A stretch of 64,000 nucleotides of DNA, taken from Gautieria morchelliformis. Lineage: Eukaryota; Basidiomycota; Agaricomycetes; Gomphales; Gomphaceae. Positions 34,105 to 45,531 of this stretch are shown here, piece after piece. Each line of letters begins with the position of its first letter. The first letter of the stretch is position 1. The notes below the pieces were generated by a model, which saw only the letters and a program-made list of their open reading frames with translations, was not told where the DNA came from and searched no databases. A program made the position numbers and the translations under genes. The stretch is from the NCBI GenBank assembly GCA_015179125.1, contig WHVA01000156.1, positions 1 through 64,000 on the forward strand. Direction: 5' to 3'.

Positions 34105-34797
34105 GTGCGTACGGAAGCGGCTGGAGCCTCGGGGAGGAGAAGGGAATTGCGCTGCGCGGTCGGAATGAGGACGAATGCTGAATCGAATGGCGGAGCGTCC
34201 TTGAAAATGGTATCAAGGTGGTACCGGTCGTTGATTCTGTCCAGTCCCGAGTTCTCTGCAAGTGGCACAAAGGTGAAGGAGACGACGGCTACAGCGAACA
34301 AGATCATACTCGCCGAAAAAGCCAAAACCCCCGTATGTATGACAGCTTTATCACCTGCTCTTGGGAAAGCTCATTCAGGCTGGATATACGGCCTCGACTA
34401 TCTGCAACGCAGAGAATGCAGCCAGCGACGGTGTCAAGGACCCTCGCCTGCATATTCACGGAAGGAGCTATCGGAGTAACGGAGTGGTAGCTCGACGGGA
34501 GATGGGTCTCGACGTTGTGAGAAGATGTTCTGACAACTGTTCACTGCGTGCCAGCGATGCGGACTTTGAATAATTCGACATGCAGTCTTGATGTTCTGAT
34601 TCAAGGGGGCGGACAGCGCCAGAAGGGTTGTCTTTACTGGCTGCAAGTGATCCACCATGGGTTTTGAAAGTGAAAGTCACAGAAATTCTCAGCTCAGCCG
34701 GCCTCGCTCATTATCGATACGATCATCCTTCTGGAGTCCTCCGGCGACACGAAGATTGCCCGACGTTTGCCAGCACCTTCACCTTAACTCCCGATCG
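34105..34797 (-). pseudogene. Duplicated 5' fragment of the DUF2433-RRM gene
   Basis: This segment matches 29708-30663 with scattered substitutions and small deletions. It covers the start of exon 3, the 31-nt exon 2, exon 1 and the upstream region of the DUF2433 gene, in the same orientation (for example FGFFGEYDLVRCS-like sequence, then the exon 1 start near 34518). It lacks everything downstream of the first part of exon 3 and so cannot make the protein. It marks one end of a segmental duplication that also produced GH18 copy 2. Confidence 0.85.
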
Positions 34798-36285
34798 CTG
34801 CAACTGGAAACCTCGTGGGAAATCTCCAGGCAGCCGTTGCCGCGTCGGCAGTTCCATTTGTTATTTCTGCGATTGCACGCCTTGAACTCTCCAGGTTCGA
34901 GGGCCATGCTGCGTCCCTCCTTTCTGTTTTCGGTGTCTGAGACTCTTTGCTGCGTTATCAACTTTTTATTTAACTAGGTCTCCTTCTTTCTTGTATCCTC
35001 GAGGGCATCCCGCTCCCTCTCAGTGAGTTGCTTCTTTCGCTCTGTGTGTTTCCTGGGTATTCATTCTCCCGTTCTTCACCAGTCGCTGCGCCGATCAGCT
35101 CTTTTACCTACGCATGGCCACGGAATGTGGCCGATCGTGGTCGTAATATTTCATTGACCCTTTTGATGCATACCTTCTCAACCTCCTATCCACGATCTCG
35201 CCCTTGCCTGTCTCTGTCTCGATTTCCGTCCCCCGATCTCTCCCGCCACTCCCTGGCCTTAGTATTGACGTCCCGGTTGCCACCCCATCTCTCCTTGTTG
35301 AAGAACGTCAAACCCGTGCAAGTAGCAAAATGCTAACTCGCTCATCAGGAAAAACAAGAGAACGCTCCAGACGAAAGTGAACAAGGTTCTGAAGTTAATG
35401 GTCAGTTTCCTGACTTGCCGTACCATGAGTTCTAAGCAATTCGCGATATCTTCTACCCAAGAACCGCCTAGGGAGTGAAGAGGCAAACTCAGCTTGAATT
35501 GGTTGTGATACGGACTTCTGTTCAGGAACGGTACGTCGCTCTCGTCTGGGCCTGGGTATCCCGGAGACGCTCTACTTCCTCAAGTAGTTTTAATTCTTCC
35601 GCTCCCGTCTCGCGAAGACGGCAATTATCGTCAACGGTCGGCCGTATCAATTCCACCGGAAAATAAGTTTTTTTTAGCTCCCCTGTGTGATAACGCCAGC
35701 GAATATTGACCTCTCTCCGACGACCAAACGGGCCTAGCAGGCGAGCTTCTTCAGATGAGGGATCGGCACGCTCTGGCAGGGTAGGAGGCGCGTGCAAAGC
35801 GCTGAGCTTTAGAGGTTTTGTCAAGGTGCGAGCGTGAATTGATGTGAGGAGGGTAGTATGCCCAGCCACACCTTCTTCCGATCCCGCTGATGAAGGTACT
35901 TGACAGTTTCAATGTGCAATGAAGATCAGGCTGACACGTAATGAGCCATGGGGCAAAAGACGCGATGGATGCCGTGAGGCCACTGTGGAAGTCCATTTCG
36001 CCCTCACAAGCTGGGTATCCGCTGGGAAGAACGCTAAGGCAATGAACTCACCTGTAATCCAGGAGATGCTCGTTGTATCACCGAGGCCTTCAATTGCATC
36101 GCTTACGAAAAGGAAAATATAAGAGATGGCCCATCGACGAGCCCCAAGAAACATATGCGTGTGTAACTTCTTGCGTTTTGCCAATGTATGATTTATCAAT
36201 CTTAGTCTGACCTTCTATGTTGCGTGAATAAACTGTACAAATTTCGACGATTCAGCTTAATTCCGGAGCCCTTACTCTAGTGTCA
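34798..36285. other. 1.5-kb foreign block inside the duplicated segment
   Basis: In the original arrangement the sequence at 30663 runs straight on into the GH18 3' flank (about 30664-30720). In the duplicate the corresponding join is split: similarity stops at 34797 and resumes near 36285. The inserted block holds unrelated sequence, including the possible gene at 35522-35869. On the + strand near 34810-34930 a second coding-like frame is visible (NLVGNLQAAVAAS, PFVISAIARLELSRFEG). No terminal repeats are evident. Confidence 0.6.
35522..35869 (-). CDS. Possible small host protein, unresolved exon structure
   Basis: An open stretch contains LLGPFGRRREVNIRWRYHTG and ELKKTYFPVELIRP, then a charged C-terminus. 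The composition and the Arg/Trp-rich motif look like real protein rather than chance, and the frame extends upstream through SSAGSEEG to about 35905. I do not recognise the family and could not find a confident start codon or splice sites. It could be an exon of a larger gene reaching to about 36200, or a decayed fragment carried in with the inserted block. Confidence 0.35.
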   Translation of the reverse strand: MAGHTTLLTSIHARTLTKPLKLSALHAPPTLPERADPSSEEARLLGPFGRRREVNIRWRYHTGELKKTYFPVELIRPTVDDNCRLRETGAEELKLLEEVERLRDTQAQTRATYRS

Positions 36286-36488
36286 GGTATGCATTATATT
36301 ATTAGTCCTCTGAACAGACAAAAGGCGGACACTACCCCACTTCCAAGCGTCTCTTTCCCAAGACTAACCAGGCAACGTGGAGCGTAGAACAAAATGGGGT
36401 ATAACTGAACTGTGCACAAAGATACCCTGCCCATTTATATGCTCGGGAGCGGCGAGCATCCAAGGCGTGGCATATAATGTTGTAAATA

Positions 36489-38191
36489 TTACCTGGCCGT
36501 GGCGGTTGATTGCTCGCTAGTGCTGTTGCTCGAAGGCGAAATTACCGCGGTGGGGGACGGTAGGCTTGACTTTTGGCCAGGGGTGGCGGTGCTCGGAGGT
36601 GGAACTGAAATGCTGGATGAACTGGGAGGGCTGGACGGGTTGGAACCAGGTTGCGCGACTTCCTTGGAACCGGGCTGCGCGACTTCCTTAATTGCCGCCG
36701 CCGCCTCAGGAGCCGGACCCTGTTCGTTGATCATAGCGTTTCCAATAGTCGTGAAAAATTGGCCCGGCGTTGTTTGATCTGGAGACGACGAAACGTCCAA
36801 GCTCTGCCCGCCAGAAGGTGTACCCGGGAAATCACGGTTGAAGCTCCAATATGACATGGAGCTCATGCCCTGCGATTTAACGAATTGACCGACTGGATGT
36901 TGCGAGAATGATCAGGACGTGATGAGAATGGTAAGAAACGATGATACCCACGGGTTGTGGCCCCTGCGAGATCGAGTACTTGATTGTCGTTGTCTACTCC
37001 AATAGAGGGGAGCATGCCCATCTTCTTTATTCCCGCACCACTCGGGAGGCTATAGATCTTCTCCAGCTGAGCAGCCCCACCCAACACTGCCGTTTGTGCG
37101 TCCTTGACAATGTCAGTTCCTCCCATGTTCATCGTCATAAGCATAACTTGATCCATCGCGAAACCAGCTGATTGTGCAGCTTGGACATAAGCTTGTTGCT
37201 GAGGGGGCATTCCGGATGGGTTGGCCCCGACTATGGTTTGGATCAGATGGAGCTACAGACAGATAAGGGAAAAAGGCATTACGTGTGTACGTTATGTAGG
37301 TATCTTCAACCCAGGTAAATAAAGGAATTTGGTGTATATATATAACCCTCACCAGGGAATGCCTTCTTAACTTGTAGGAGGGCTTGGGCAAGACGTGTGG
37401 CTGACGCAGTGTCGGATAGGAGATCATTATCCTGCATAGAAATGTTGAGACGAGCGAGACTATCTAGTGCAACGATCGTACCTCGATGTCAAACTCAATA
37501 TTATGCGTATTAAATGCCTCCATGACGAAGATAAGTAAGTTGAACAGAGACGGCACATCGGTGCACGCTTGCTGGACGTGTTGGCGGGGTACTGTAGGGT
37601 CCTGGAGGTTGCCTCCGAAACTCAGAGTCAAAACACCACCTGCGTAAATACTAAGCTGATTTTGCAGTTGGGATCGGAGACAATGACGGCACCTTTGGTG
37701 ATGAAATCCTGGGAGTCGTCGACAAGGCTGTCGAGATCAGCGGTGGGTTCGCACTAGACATATAGATGGAGGTATTAGCTCCGCCAAACTGCGTGGGCAG
37801 TCGCGCACCTTTCCCTTTGGCGCACTGGCAAATGCGATTGTCGCTGCCCTCACACTAAGCGAGGTGAAGGCATCCGCAAGCGTAGACGTGGCAGGATTCC
37901 CAAAGTATAGGTAGTACGGGGAGAAATGTGGCGATGACAACGAGGTGATGGAAGCAGATTGAACTGCGCGAGGCAGGACCAAAGGGGCAGCAGAGACGGT
38001 TAGGAATTGAAGGAAGGCAGTGAGCGTGATGGCGGTCGTTTTAGCGAAATACCTAAAATAATGATGAGCATATATGCATCCAGATTAGCGATATCACAGA
38101 TGGGTTGGATCTGGATAAATCTGTAAGAGGGATTATTCGTCCAACCAATGATAAGCAAGCCTTACCAGCGTAAAAAAAGAAAAATGACCAT
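36489..38191 (-). CDS. GH18 chitinase-like secreted protein, copy 2
   Basis: Exons: 38191-38166, 38052-37809, 37753-37693, 37639-37482, 37431-37353, 37230-36952 and 36892-36489; 416 residues. Exon sizes and phases are the same as in copy 1 up to exon 7. The landmarks are an N-terminal hydrophobic segment (AFLQFLTVSAAP), SFGGN, THNIEFDIE, VMLMTMNMGG and MSSMSYWSFNRDFPG. The tail is Ser/Pro/Thr-rich, with a short direct repeat (EVAQPGSKEVAQPGS) that copy 1 lacks, and ends TATAR at the TAA. The protein is probably exported. Divergence from copy 3 is small, so copies 2 and 3 are the younger pair. Confidence 0.75.
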
Positions 38192-38370
38192 TAAAAATGG
38201 AATAAAAGATTTAAGCTGGAGCTTCTAGAAACAAAGACCTACATATTACAAGTGGAGGCACCAGGCCTGAAAGTATTGAACAAGTGAAAAGAGGGAGGAA
38301 CGAAGAACGAACGAAGGGAGTGGAAGACAAAGCACAGCTGAGTATAGGTTGTTTTCTATGATTCAATCAG

Positions 38371-38377
38371 CTTATAT
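38371..38377 (-). promoter_or_regulatory. TATA-like box of GH18 copy 2
   Basis: ATATAAG on the minus strand, about 185 bp upstream of the copy 2 start codon, in sequence conserved with copies 1 and 3. Confidence 0.45.
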
Positions 38378-38799
38378 GCCTCGCTTCAGGCGATCCTCCG
38401 AGTCAGTCTGCGTATATTTAGCGCCACAAGGAAGTTTCCGAACGAGGACATGATATCCAGAGCAGTTCCCGATTTGGTTGCTGATCTCAACTGAGGCCAT
38501 ACAACCTTTGGACGTTAGAGCCTAAACGGGTCAAGTAACACGGCGACATCGAGATACGTTAGTGGTCATGGTGAGGTGGGATGACAGAGCCTGAAGACAG
38601 CATCCACGGTAACGATCTCAACTGCCACGAGCAGTAAAAGTAACGAACTCGGGGAAGCCTCTTAGGCGCCGGTCCTGATGATCTAATTAGGCTAATTGGG
38701 CAAGCACGGCCGCGGAAACAAAAGGTAGGTATAGCAACTATTTATTACTAATGTGTGCCAGGTCGACTAAAGGGTAGATGGGAGCACATGTTGTAAATA

Positions 38800-40502
38800 T
38801 TACCTCGCCGTGGCGGTTGATTGCTGGCTAGTGCTGTTGCTCGAAGGCGAAATTACCGCCGTGGGGGACGGTAGGCTTGACTTTTGGCCAGGGGTGGCGG
38901 TGCTCGGAGGTGGAACTGAAATGCTGGATGAACTGGGAGGGCTGGACGGGTCGGAATCAGGTTGCGCGACTTCCTTTAAACCAGGCTGCGCGACGTCCTT
39001 AATTGCCGCCGCCGCCTCAGGAGCCGGACCCTGCTCGTTGATCATAGCGTTTCCAATAGTCGTGAAAAATTGGCCCGGCGTTGTTTGATCTGGAGATGAC
39101 GAAACGTCCAAGCTCTGCCCGCCAGAAGGTGTACCCGGGAAATCACGGTTGAAGCTCCAATATGACATGGAACTCATGCCCTGCGATTTAACGAATTGAC
39201 CGACTGGATGTTGCGAGAATGATCAGGACGTGATGGGAATGGTAAGAAACGATGAGACCCACGGGTTGTGGCCCCTGCGAGATCGAGTACTTGGTTGTCG
39301 TTGTCTACTCCAATAGAGGGGAGCATGCCCATCTTCTTTATTCCCGCACCACTCGGGAGGCTATAGATCTTCTCCAGCTGAGCAGCCCCACCCAACACTG
39401 CCGTTTGTGCGTCCTTGACAATGCCAGTTCCTCCCATGTTCATCGTCATAAGCATAACTTGATCCATCGCGAAACCAGCTGATTGTGCAGCTTGGACATA
39501 AGCTTGTTGCTGAGGGGGCAATCCGGATGGGTTGGCCCCGACTATGGTTTGGATCAGATGGAGCTACAGACAGATAAGGGAAAAAGGCATTACGGGTGTA
39601 CGTTATGTAGGTATCTTCGACCCAGGTAAATAAAGGCATTTTATATATATATATAACCCTCACCAGAGAATGACTTCTTAACTTGTACGAGGGCTTGGGC
39701 AAGACGTGTGGCCGACGCAGTGTCGGATAGGAGATCATTATCCTGTATGGAAATGTTGAGACGAGCGAGACTATCTAGTGCAACGATCGTACCTCGATGT
39801 CAAACTCAAGATTATGCGTATTAAATTTCGACATGGCACTTTGAATTAGATTGGACAGAGACGTCACATCGGTGCACGCTTGCTGGATGTGTTGGCGGGG
39901 TACTGCAGGGTTTTGGAGGTTGCCTCCGAAACTCAGAGTAACAACACCACCTGCGCAAATACTCAGCGGATGTTGCAGTTGGGATCGGAGATAATGACGG
40001 CACCTTTGGCGATGAAATTCTGGGAGTCTCCGACAAGGTTGTCGAGATCCGCGGTGAGTTGGCACTAGACATATAGATGGAGGTATTAGCTCCGCCAAAC
40101 TGCGTGGGCAGTCGCGCACCTGTCCCTTTGGCGCACTGGCGAATGCGATTGTCGCTGCCCTCACACTAAGCGAGGTGAAGGCATCAGCAAGCGTAGACGT
40201 GGCAGGATTCCCAAAGTATAGGTAGTATGGGGAGAAATGTGGCGATGACAACGACGTGATGGAAGCAGATTGAGTTCCGCGAGGCAGGACCAAAGGGGCA
40301 GCAGAGACGGTTAGGAATTGAAGGAAGGTGGTGAGCGTGAGGGCGGTTGTTTTAGTGAAATACCTAAAGTAATGGTGAGCATATACGCATCCAGATTAGC
40401 GATATCACAAATGGGTTGGATCTGGATAAATCTGTAAGAGGGATTATTCGTCCAACCAATGATAAACGAGCCTTACCAGCGTAAAAGATGAAAAATGACC
40501 AT
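38800..40502 (-). CDS. GH18 chitinase-like secreted protein, copy 3
   Basis: Exons: 40502-40477, 40363-40120, 40064-40004, 39950-39793, 39742-39664, 39541-39263 and 39203-38800; 416 residues. It has the same architecture as copy 2, with SFGGN, THNLEFDIE, VMLMTMNMGG and MSSMSYWSFNRDFPG and a Ser/Pro/Thr-rich tail. It follows copy 2 head-to-tail with about 0.6 kb between the copy 2 start codon and the copy 3 stop codon. The intact frame and the conserved splice sites in all three copies argue for function. As in the others, the acceptor before GANPSG was chosen for frame. Confidence 0.75.
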
Positions 40503-40680
40503 TAAAAATGGAATAAAAGATTTAAGCTGGAGCTTCTAGAAACAAAGACCTACATATTACAAGTGAGGGCACCAGGCCTGAAAGTATAACTAGTGAAAAG
40601 AGGGAGGGACGAAGAACGAACGAAGGGAGTGGAAGACAAAGCACAGCTGAGTATAGGTTGTTTTCTATGATTCAATCCGT

Positions 40681-40687
40681 TTATATA
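40681..40687 (-). promoter_or_regulatory. TATA box of GH18 copy 3
   Basis: TATATAA on the minus strand, about 185 bp upstream of the copy 3 start codon, within a region conserved with copies 1 and 2. Confidence 0.5.
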
Positions 40688-42318
40688 CCTCGCTTGAGGA
40701 GTTCCTCATTCTGCGTATATTTAGCGTCACAAGGAAGTTTGCCACCACCGAACAAGGATATGATACGCAGAGCAGTACCCAAATTAGTTGCTGATCTCAA
40801 CTGAGGCCATACAACCTTTGGACGTTAGAGCCTAAACGGGTCAAGTAACACGGCGACACCGAGACGTTAGTGGTCATGGTGAGGTGGGATGACAGAGCTT
40901 GAAGACAGTGTCCACAGTAACTATCTCAACCGTCACGAGCGGTGTTGCTGAACACTGGTAGTAAAAGTAACGAACTCCTCGGGTAAGCCTCCTGGGCGCC
41001 GGTCCTGATGATCTAATTAGGCTAATTGGGCAAGCACGGCCGCGGAAACAAAAGGTAGGTATAGCGACTATTTATTACTAAGGTGTGCCAGTCGACTAAA
41101 GGGTAGATGGGAGCACAACTGAGACGTTACGCAGTATTTACCTGTTTCCTTTGCCTTCCTTTCATTGAATGTTGATCATGTGCAGCCGATTCAGCCTGTG
41201 AGTATCATCAATCAACCCAGGAACCATACCACGATGGATGTTACGGCGGGGGACACGAGAGACCGCACAGAAATAGCAGGGTAAGGGAGCTATATACCGA
41301 AAATACATGGAACCACCGGGCGGCAATAGGGTGACAAAGCTTGCGGAAGTTCGGATATCTCACGAGTCGTCAGCAGCTGGCAAAGTAGAGGTATACACCG
41401 CATACTGTTCAACGTTCAGTATCCACCTCGGTTCCAGCAGGGTCTCCCTAGGGACCTCGGAACAAATCCAGTGTGTTTTCGCACACATCGGATGAAGATG
41501 TATTCTGATAGGTATCTCCCCACGCAGGACGATGATGGCCGTCTGCCGCACAGGCGCGCCTTAGACCCATGAGGACATGTACCGTGAAAGACCGTCTGAC
41601 GGATCCGAATTGTTAAAGTTGTTAGTATACGGTACAGCGAGCGACGTCGGAAAGAAAGGCGTGTCAAAGATATTGACATGAAATTTAGGGCAAACACACT
41701 CAACAGTCTACTGTAACAGGCCGTCTTCGAGCCGAGACCCAGTGATGGTCCATCAGATCGAGTCGATGAGCCCACTGAGTGGGTGGCGGACTTCCCGATT
41801 GGTCCGCAACACGTGACCTGTTCCCACCTGAGAGCAGGACAGTCTCAAAAGTCGACACTACGACCCGCGAGCAATACCCACTGTACGACAGGACTAGCTG
41901 TGAGGTCGACTTGAAGACACTAGAACGGACAGCGCTCGTAATGGAGGTACGGATCGCCGGAAAACCAGATTCGGAGGTATGCGCGTATATAGACAATAGA
42001 TCAACAATAATAGATCTCTATCAATAGGCACGGGCGGAAGGTAGAAAACCAAGTGAGCTCAGGGCCCTTCTTTCTTTCTTTCTTTCCAACCACTACCCAA
42101 CACTCCTGTAAGTATTTATTGCGGCTGGAGCTCCATTTCCTGTCGTGCGCGTCTGACCGTGGTCATTTCCCAGTTCATATCCACGTTCTTTCACAGCTTA
42201 GTCCTACCTCCAGACACTGGTGTCCGAGTCGTTAGCACAACCTTTACACGGTAGATCCGATTATCAATTCACCAGCTGCAAGCACTATCAGCACATCTTA
42301 TTCTTACTTGAAATCAAC
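40688..42318. other. Intergenic region between GH18 copy 3 and the secreted-protein gene
   Basis: The two genes diverge from this spacer. 40800-41130 repeats sequence found upstream of GH18 copy 2 (38480-38780). 41190-41330 and 42240-42284 match the displaced fragment at 33900-34103. The roughly 0.9 kb between them (41331-42239) is absent from that fragment, so it was either inserted here or deleted there. A CT-rich run (ctttctttctttcttt, near 42069) precedes the start of the secreted-protein gene. No gene is seen. Confidence 0.55.
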
Positions 42319-44181
42319 ATGAAGTTCTCCGTCTCATCTGCATTCATTCTCTTGGCCTTCTCCCATGCCGCATCCATTGCTTCAGCCACGCCGACTCCAG
42401 CCAACAACAATAATAACCAGCAATGCAACGTGAGTATGAACATTTTGATCTTCTTCACCTTCGTTAACCCCCGAGAGACAGAATAATGGTGGGTCAGTAC
42501 AGACCGTGACCGAGACTAGTGTACACACCGTCACCATCACCGCCTCCGCCGCCGCTTCCACTGCGAGCAGCAATGGTGGTAGCAATAACAACAACAATGG
42601 AAGCGGGAATGGAAGCAACAACGGCAATGGAAACAACGGGAACAGTGGGAACAACGGCGGGAACAGCGGCGGGAACAACGGCGGGAACAACGGCGGGAAC
42701 AACAACAAGGGCGGGAACGGTGGAAACAGCAACGGCGGCGGGAACAACAACAACAACAACGGCGGGGGCGGGAACAACAACAACAACAACAACAATGGCG
42801 GCGGGAAGAACAACAACAACAACGGCGGTGGGAACAACAACACCGGTGGAAACAACAACAACAACAACGCCGGCGGGAACAGCAACACCGGTGGAAACAG
42901 CAACAGCACCGCCGGCGGAGGCAGCGTGAGATTGATTGGGTCATACACACCATATATGCTTTTGCTGACCGAGGCTCCCAGAACCCCAACACTTCATTCC
43001 AACTTGACCCGTCGGTAATTGGGCCTAACCTTGCCCTGAACGGTCTAAACAACAACACCACCGAGCCTGGCCAAGCTGCTTCCGCGACGTCCACAAACAA
43101 CTTCATCAACAGCTGTATTGGAAAGACGATCACTAACGGCCAACAAGTCACGGGGGGTTCCTGCAACCCAGTCCCCATGGGCGACATCCCCGCCAAGAGC
43201 AACATGGTTTCTTGCAAGTTCTCCAGCCCACGTGCGCGAGCTTTCAAACAAACAAACTTCATGCAGGGCTGACCCAATGCACAGCGAACTTTGGCACTGT
43301 CGCCGCCAATACCTCGTTCAACGTCGCCTTGCAGATCAATGGCATGCAAACCGGCGCTTTTGTCAACCCGGACTCGAACTACTTCGCCGCCCCGCAGCAG
43401 CTCAACGGCCAAGGCCAGATTATTGGCCACAGCCACTTTGTCATTGAGAAGATCAATAGTCTGCAGGACACCACCGTCACGAACCCGGGGGTGTTCGCCT
43501 TCTTCCAAGGCTTGAATGCGCCAGCCGTGAACAACCAGTTGACTGCCACTGTCGCCAAAGGGCTCCCTGAGGGTGTTTACCGCGCTTCTACCATCAACAC
43601 TGCCGCAAACCACCAGCCTGTCCTCGTCCCCGTCGCCCAACACGGTTCCTTGGATGACTGGATCTACGTGAGTATCCCGGGAGTACAGTCCATCACAGAT
43701 GATTGACCTCGTCACAGTTCACCGTCTCTGCTAACGGCGCCCAAGCCGCCAACGCCACAGCCACCAACGCCAAAGCCGCCAACGCCACCAGCGCGTCGGC
43801 CGCTGCCTCCGCAACCGGTGCCAAGTCCTCCAGCGCAGCCTCGTCCTCCGCAACCGGTGCCAAGTCCTCCAGCGCTGCCTCGTCCTCTGCAACCGGTGGC
43901 AAGTCCTCCAGCGCGGCCAAGTCCTCCGCAACCGGTGTCAAGTCCTCCAGCGCAGCCCCGTCCTCCGCAGCCGGTGACAAGTCCTCCAGCGCGGCCTCGT
44001 CCTCCGCAGCCGGTGACAAGTCCTCCAGCGCAGCCTCGCCCTCTTCTGACGCGAAAGCGACTGCCACTGGCGCTGCGAACAACAACAACCGTGGCGGTCG
44101 TAAGGCACGGGTACGCAATCCATCCCCCGTTCTGTTTACATTTGCTCACCCGCTCCTTTTCAGCGCTTCGCAAGGTTTTAG
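42319..44181 (+). CDS. Secreted protein of a mushroom-wide family, with Asn/Gly- and Ser/Ala-rich repeats
   Basis: Exons: 42319-42429, 42482-42925, 42982-43231, 43267-43667, 43718-44110 and 44164-44181; 538 residues. A signal peptide (MKFSVSSAFILLAFSHAAS) is followed by a Thr-rich stretch and a long Asn/Gly low-complexity region (exon 2). The core domain in exons 3-4 contains NNFINSCIG, GGSCNPVPMGDIP, NSNYFAAPQQLNGQGQI (as DSNYFAAPQQL here), VFAFFQGLNAP and NHQPVLVPVAQHGSLDDW. This domain is widespread in secreted proteins of Agaricomycetes, and its function is unknown to me. Exon 5 adds six copies of a 13-residue Ser/Ala repeat. The intron at 43232-43266 is only 35 nt but is required for frame. 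The protein is probably a cell-wall or extracellular component. Confidence 0.82.
42560..42915 (+). repeat. AAC/GGC trinucleotide-rich low-complexity tract
   Basis: An imperfect run of aac, ggc, ggg and aat triplets encodes Asn/Gly stretches in exon 2 of the secreted protein. The antisense strand reads as long Leu/Pro or Cys/Arg frames, which are artefacts of composition. Confidence 0.85.
43805..44040 (+). repeat. 39-bp tandem repeat encoding a 13-residue Ser/Ala unit (six copies)
   Basis: Units of the type ATGAKSSSAASSS are repeated six times in exon 5 of the secreted protein. The variants are ATGGKSSSAAKSS, ATGVKSSSAAPSS and AAGDKSSSAASSS. Confidence 0.85.
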
Positions 44182-45531
44182 AACGTCCAAGGCCGAACAG
44201 AACTAATGTCCCTCTCCGGAACTGTGTTGGCTGCGTGCTGTGTGAATCTTGTTAGCTCATCCACCTCCTGCTTTCCGTTTTACGTGCTGGTTTACGACGC
44301 TGCTTCATGTTTTTTTCAACGCATTTGATCTTTTTGCATCTTGATTTCATAATTATTTGTCTTCTGTTAGGTCTGATGTCATGTTAGATCTTTAGTCTCG
44401 AACATAATACGTGGGGGAGCTTCAAAATCGAGTACTGTATGGCAGTGACCTTAGGCGCTCCTAGCTCGACCTTGGGGCCTGAACATCATGATGGCAGCAG
44501 ATGCTGATGACGGATTCTGACAACATACTGATGTGACGGAGGCTTACGCGGGGTTCTCTACCCAGTCTACTTATTTCTGATGCTTGAGGTCTGAGATCTG
44601 AGATCTTGAGACCTGATATCTGATATCTCTGTCATCCGCCAGCCAGAAATTTAGAGCTTATGCGGAACAGACGGATAAGTACGCGCGTTGCCTCCAAACT
44701 TGCTATACGCCCCAGGGACCATCGCGCCCATCCACACCGCGCCGCCGCGCCACATCCACGCAGACACCGTGAGCGCGCTGCAGTGACGATGCAGACAGAG
44801 CGTGCCCGCGACACCAGTGAGGGTGCTGCTGGCGATCGTATGTGGGAGCGAGGCGAATGCGGTGACGGCGACGACGATGACGGGCCATGCGGGTTTCCGG
44901 ATCGCAGTGTTGTGCGAGCGACGGGAAAAAGCATAACGGTGGTGAGGCGTAACGCGTAAAGGGTGGTACGGATCTGCGGTAGGGCGGGGAGGAAAGGCTT
45001 CGCTGGGCGATGCGAGGTCAGGATGGGGGACATTGGTTCGCGGGGGGCATGGAGCTGGGCTGTGAGGCCAGGTGAGGGCTGAGGGCTCTGTCGTTCGTGT
45101 ATCGCGTGTATCGTAAGTCTGCCGGTCTAAGTAGCGTACTCGGAAAGCCCGGGAAGATAACGCTGTTTTAATACGTTGGGTGAGGGCATCCGCCTTGGAT
45201 GGTCAATAGAAGCAATAGCTCTTTATTCCTTAAGGAATGAAAAGCTATTGCCAGCCTTACGTATTCGAGGAGGCGCCGACATGCAGGGCCGTAAATACTT
45301 GCGACGACAGCTTACTATTTCTTCCCAAACCAGCTCATTCATTCAGAGGCTCTGACTGGGGATATTTCGGGATCGGATGAGCAGCATTGAATTAAGTAAT
45401 AGTCTACTCCAACATCACATTGTCTCCGTGCCAGCCGTGCCAGAAGCTCATAAATCATGAAATGCATATCCACCAAAAGGCGCATGGATAGAATGCCCTC
45501 TTGATACCTAACCGTCACACCATTATCGAGC
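44182..45531. other. Intergenic region with a possible membrane-protein remnant
   Basis: Minus-strand frames at about 44640-44910 read as a plausible hydrophobic C-terminus (WPVIVVAVTAFASLPHTIAS, then WRGGAVWMGAMVPGAYSKFG), while the neighbouring upstream piece (RTTLYALRLTTVMLFPVART) lies in another frame. This could be a small unannotated gene with an intron or a decayed one. I do not recognise the family. The rest of the spacer shows no coding signal. A 40-bp palindrome lies at 45212-45251. Confidence 0.35.
45212..45251. repeat. 40-bp near-perfect palindrome
   Basis: The arms GCAATAGCTCTTTATTCCTT and their complement match with two differences and no loop; the centre is CCTTAAGG. It lies in the spacer downstream of FUR1. 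It could be a hairpin, a dyad protein-binding site or a relic of an inverted duplication. Confidence 0.7.

Noticed and set aside
42537-43715. 392-codon antisense frame rich in Cys/Arg
   Set aside because: It is the reverse reading of the AAC/GGC tract in the secreted-protein gene; there is no domain.
43693-44118. Antisense Glu/Asp/Leu repeat frame
   Set aside because: Mirror of the 39-bp Ser/Ala repeat on the + strand.
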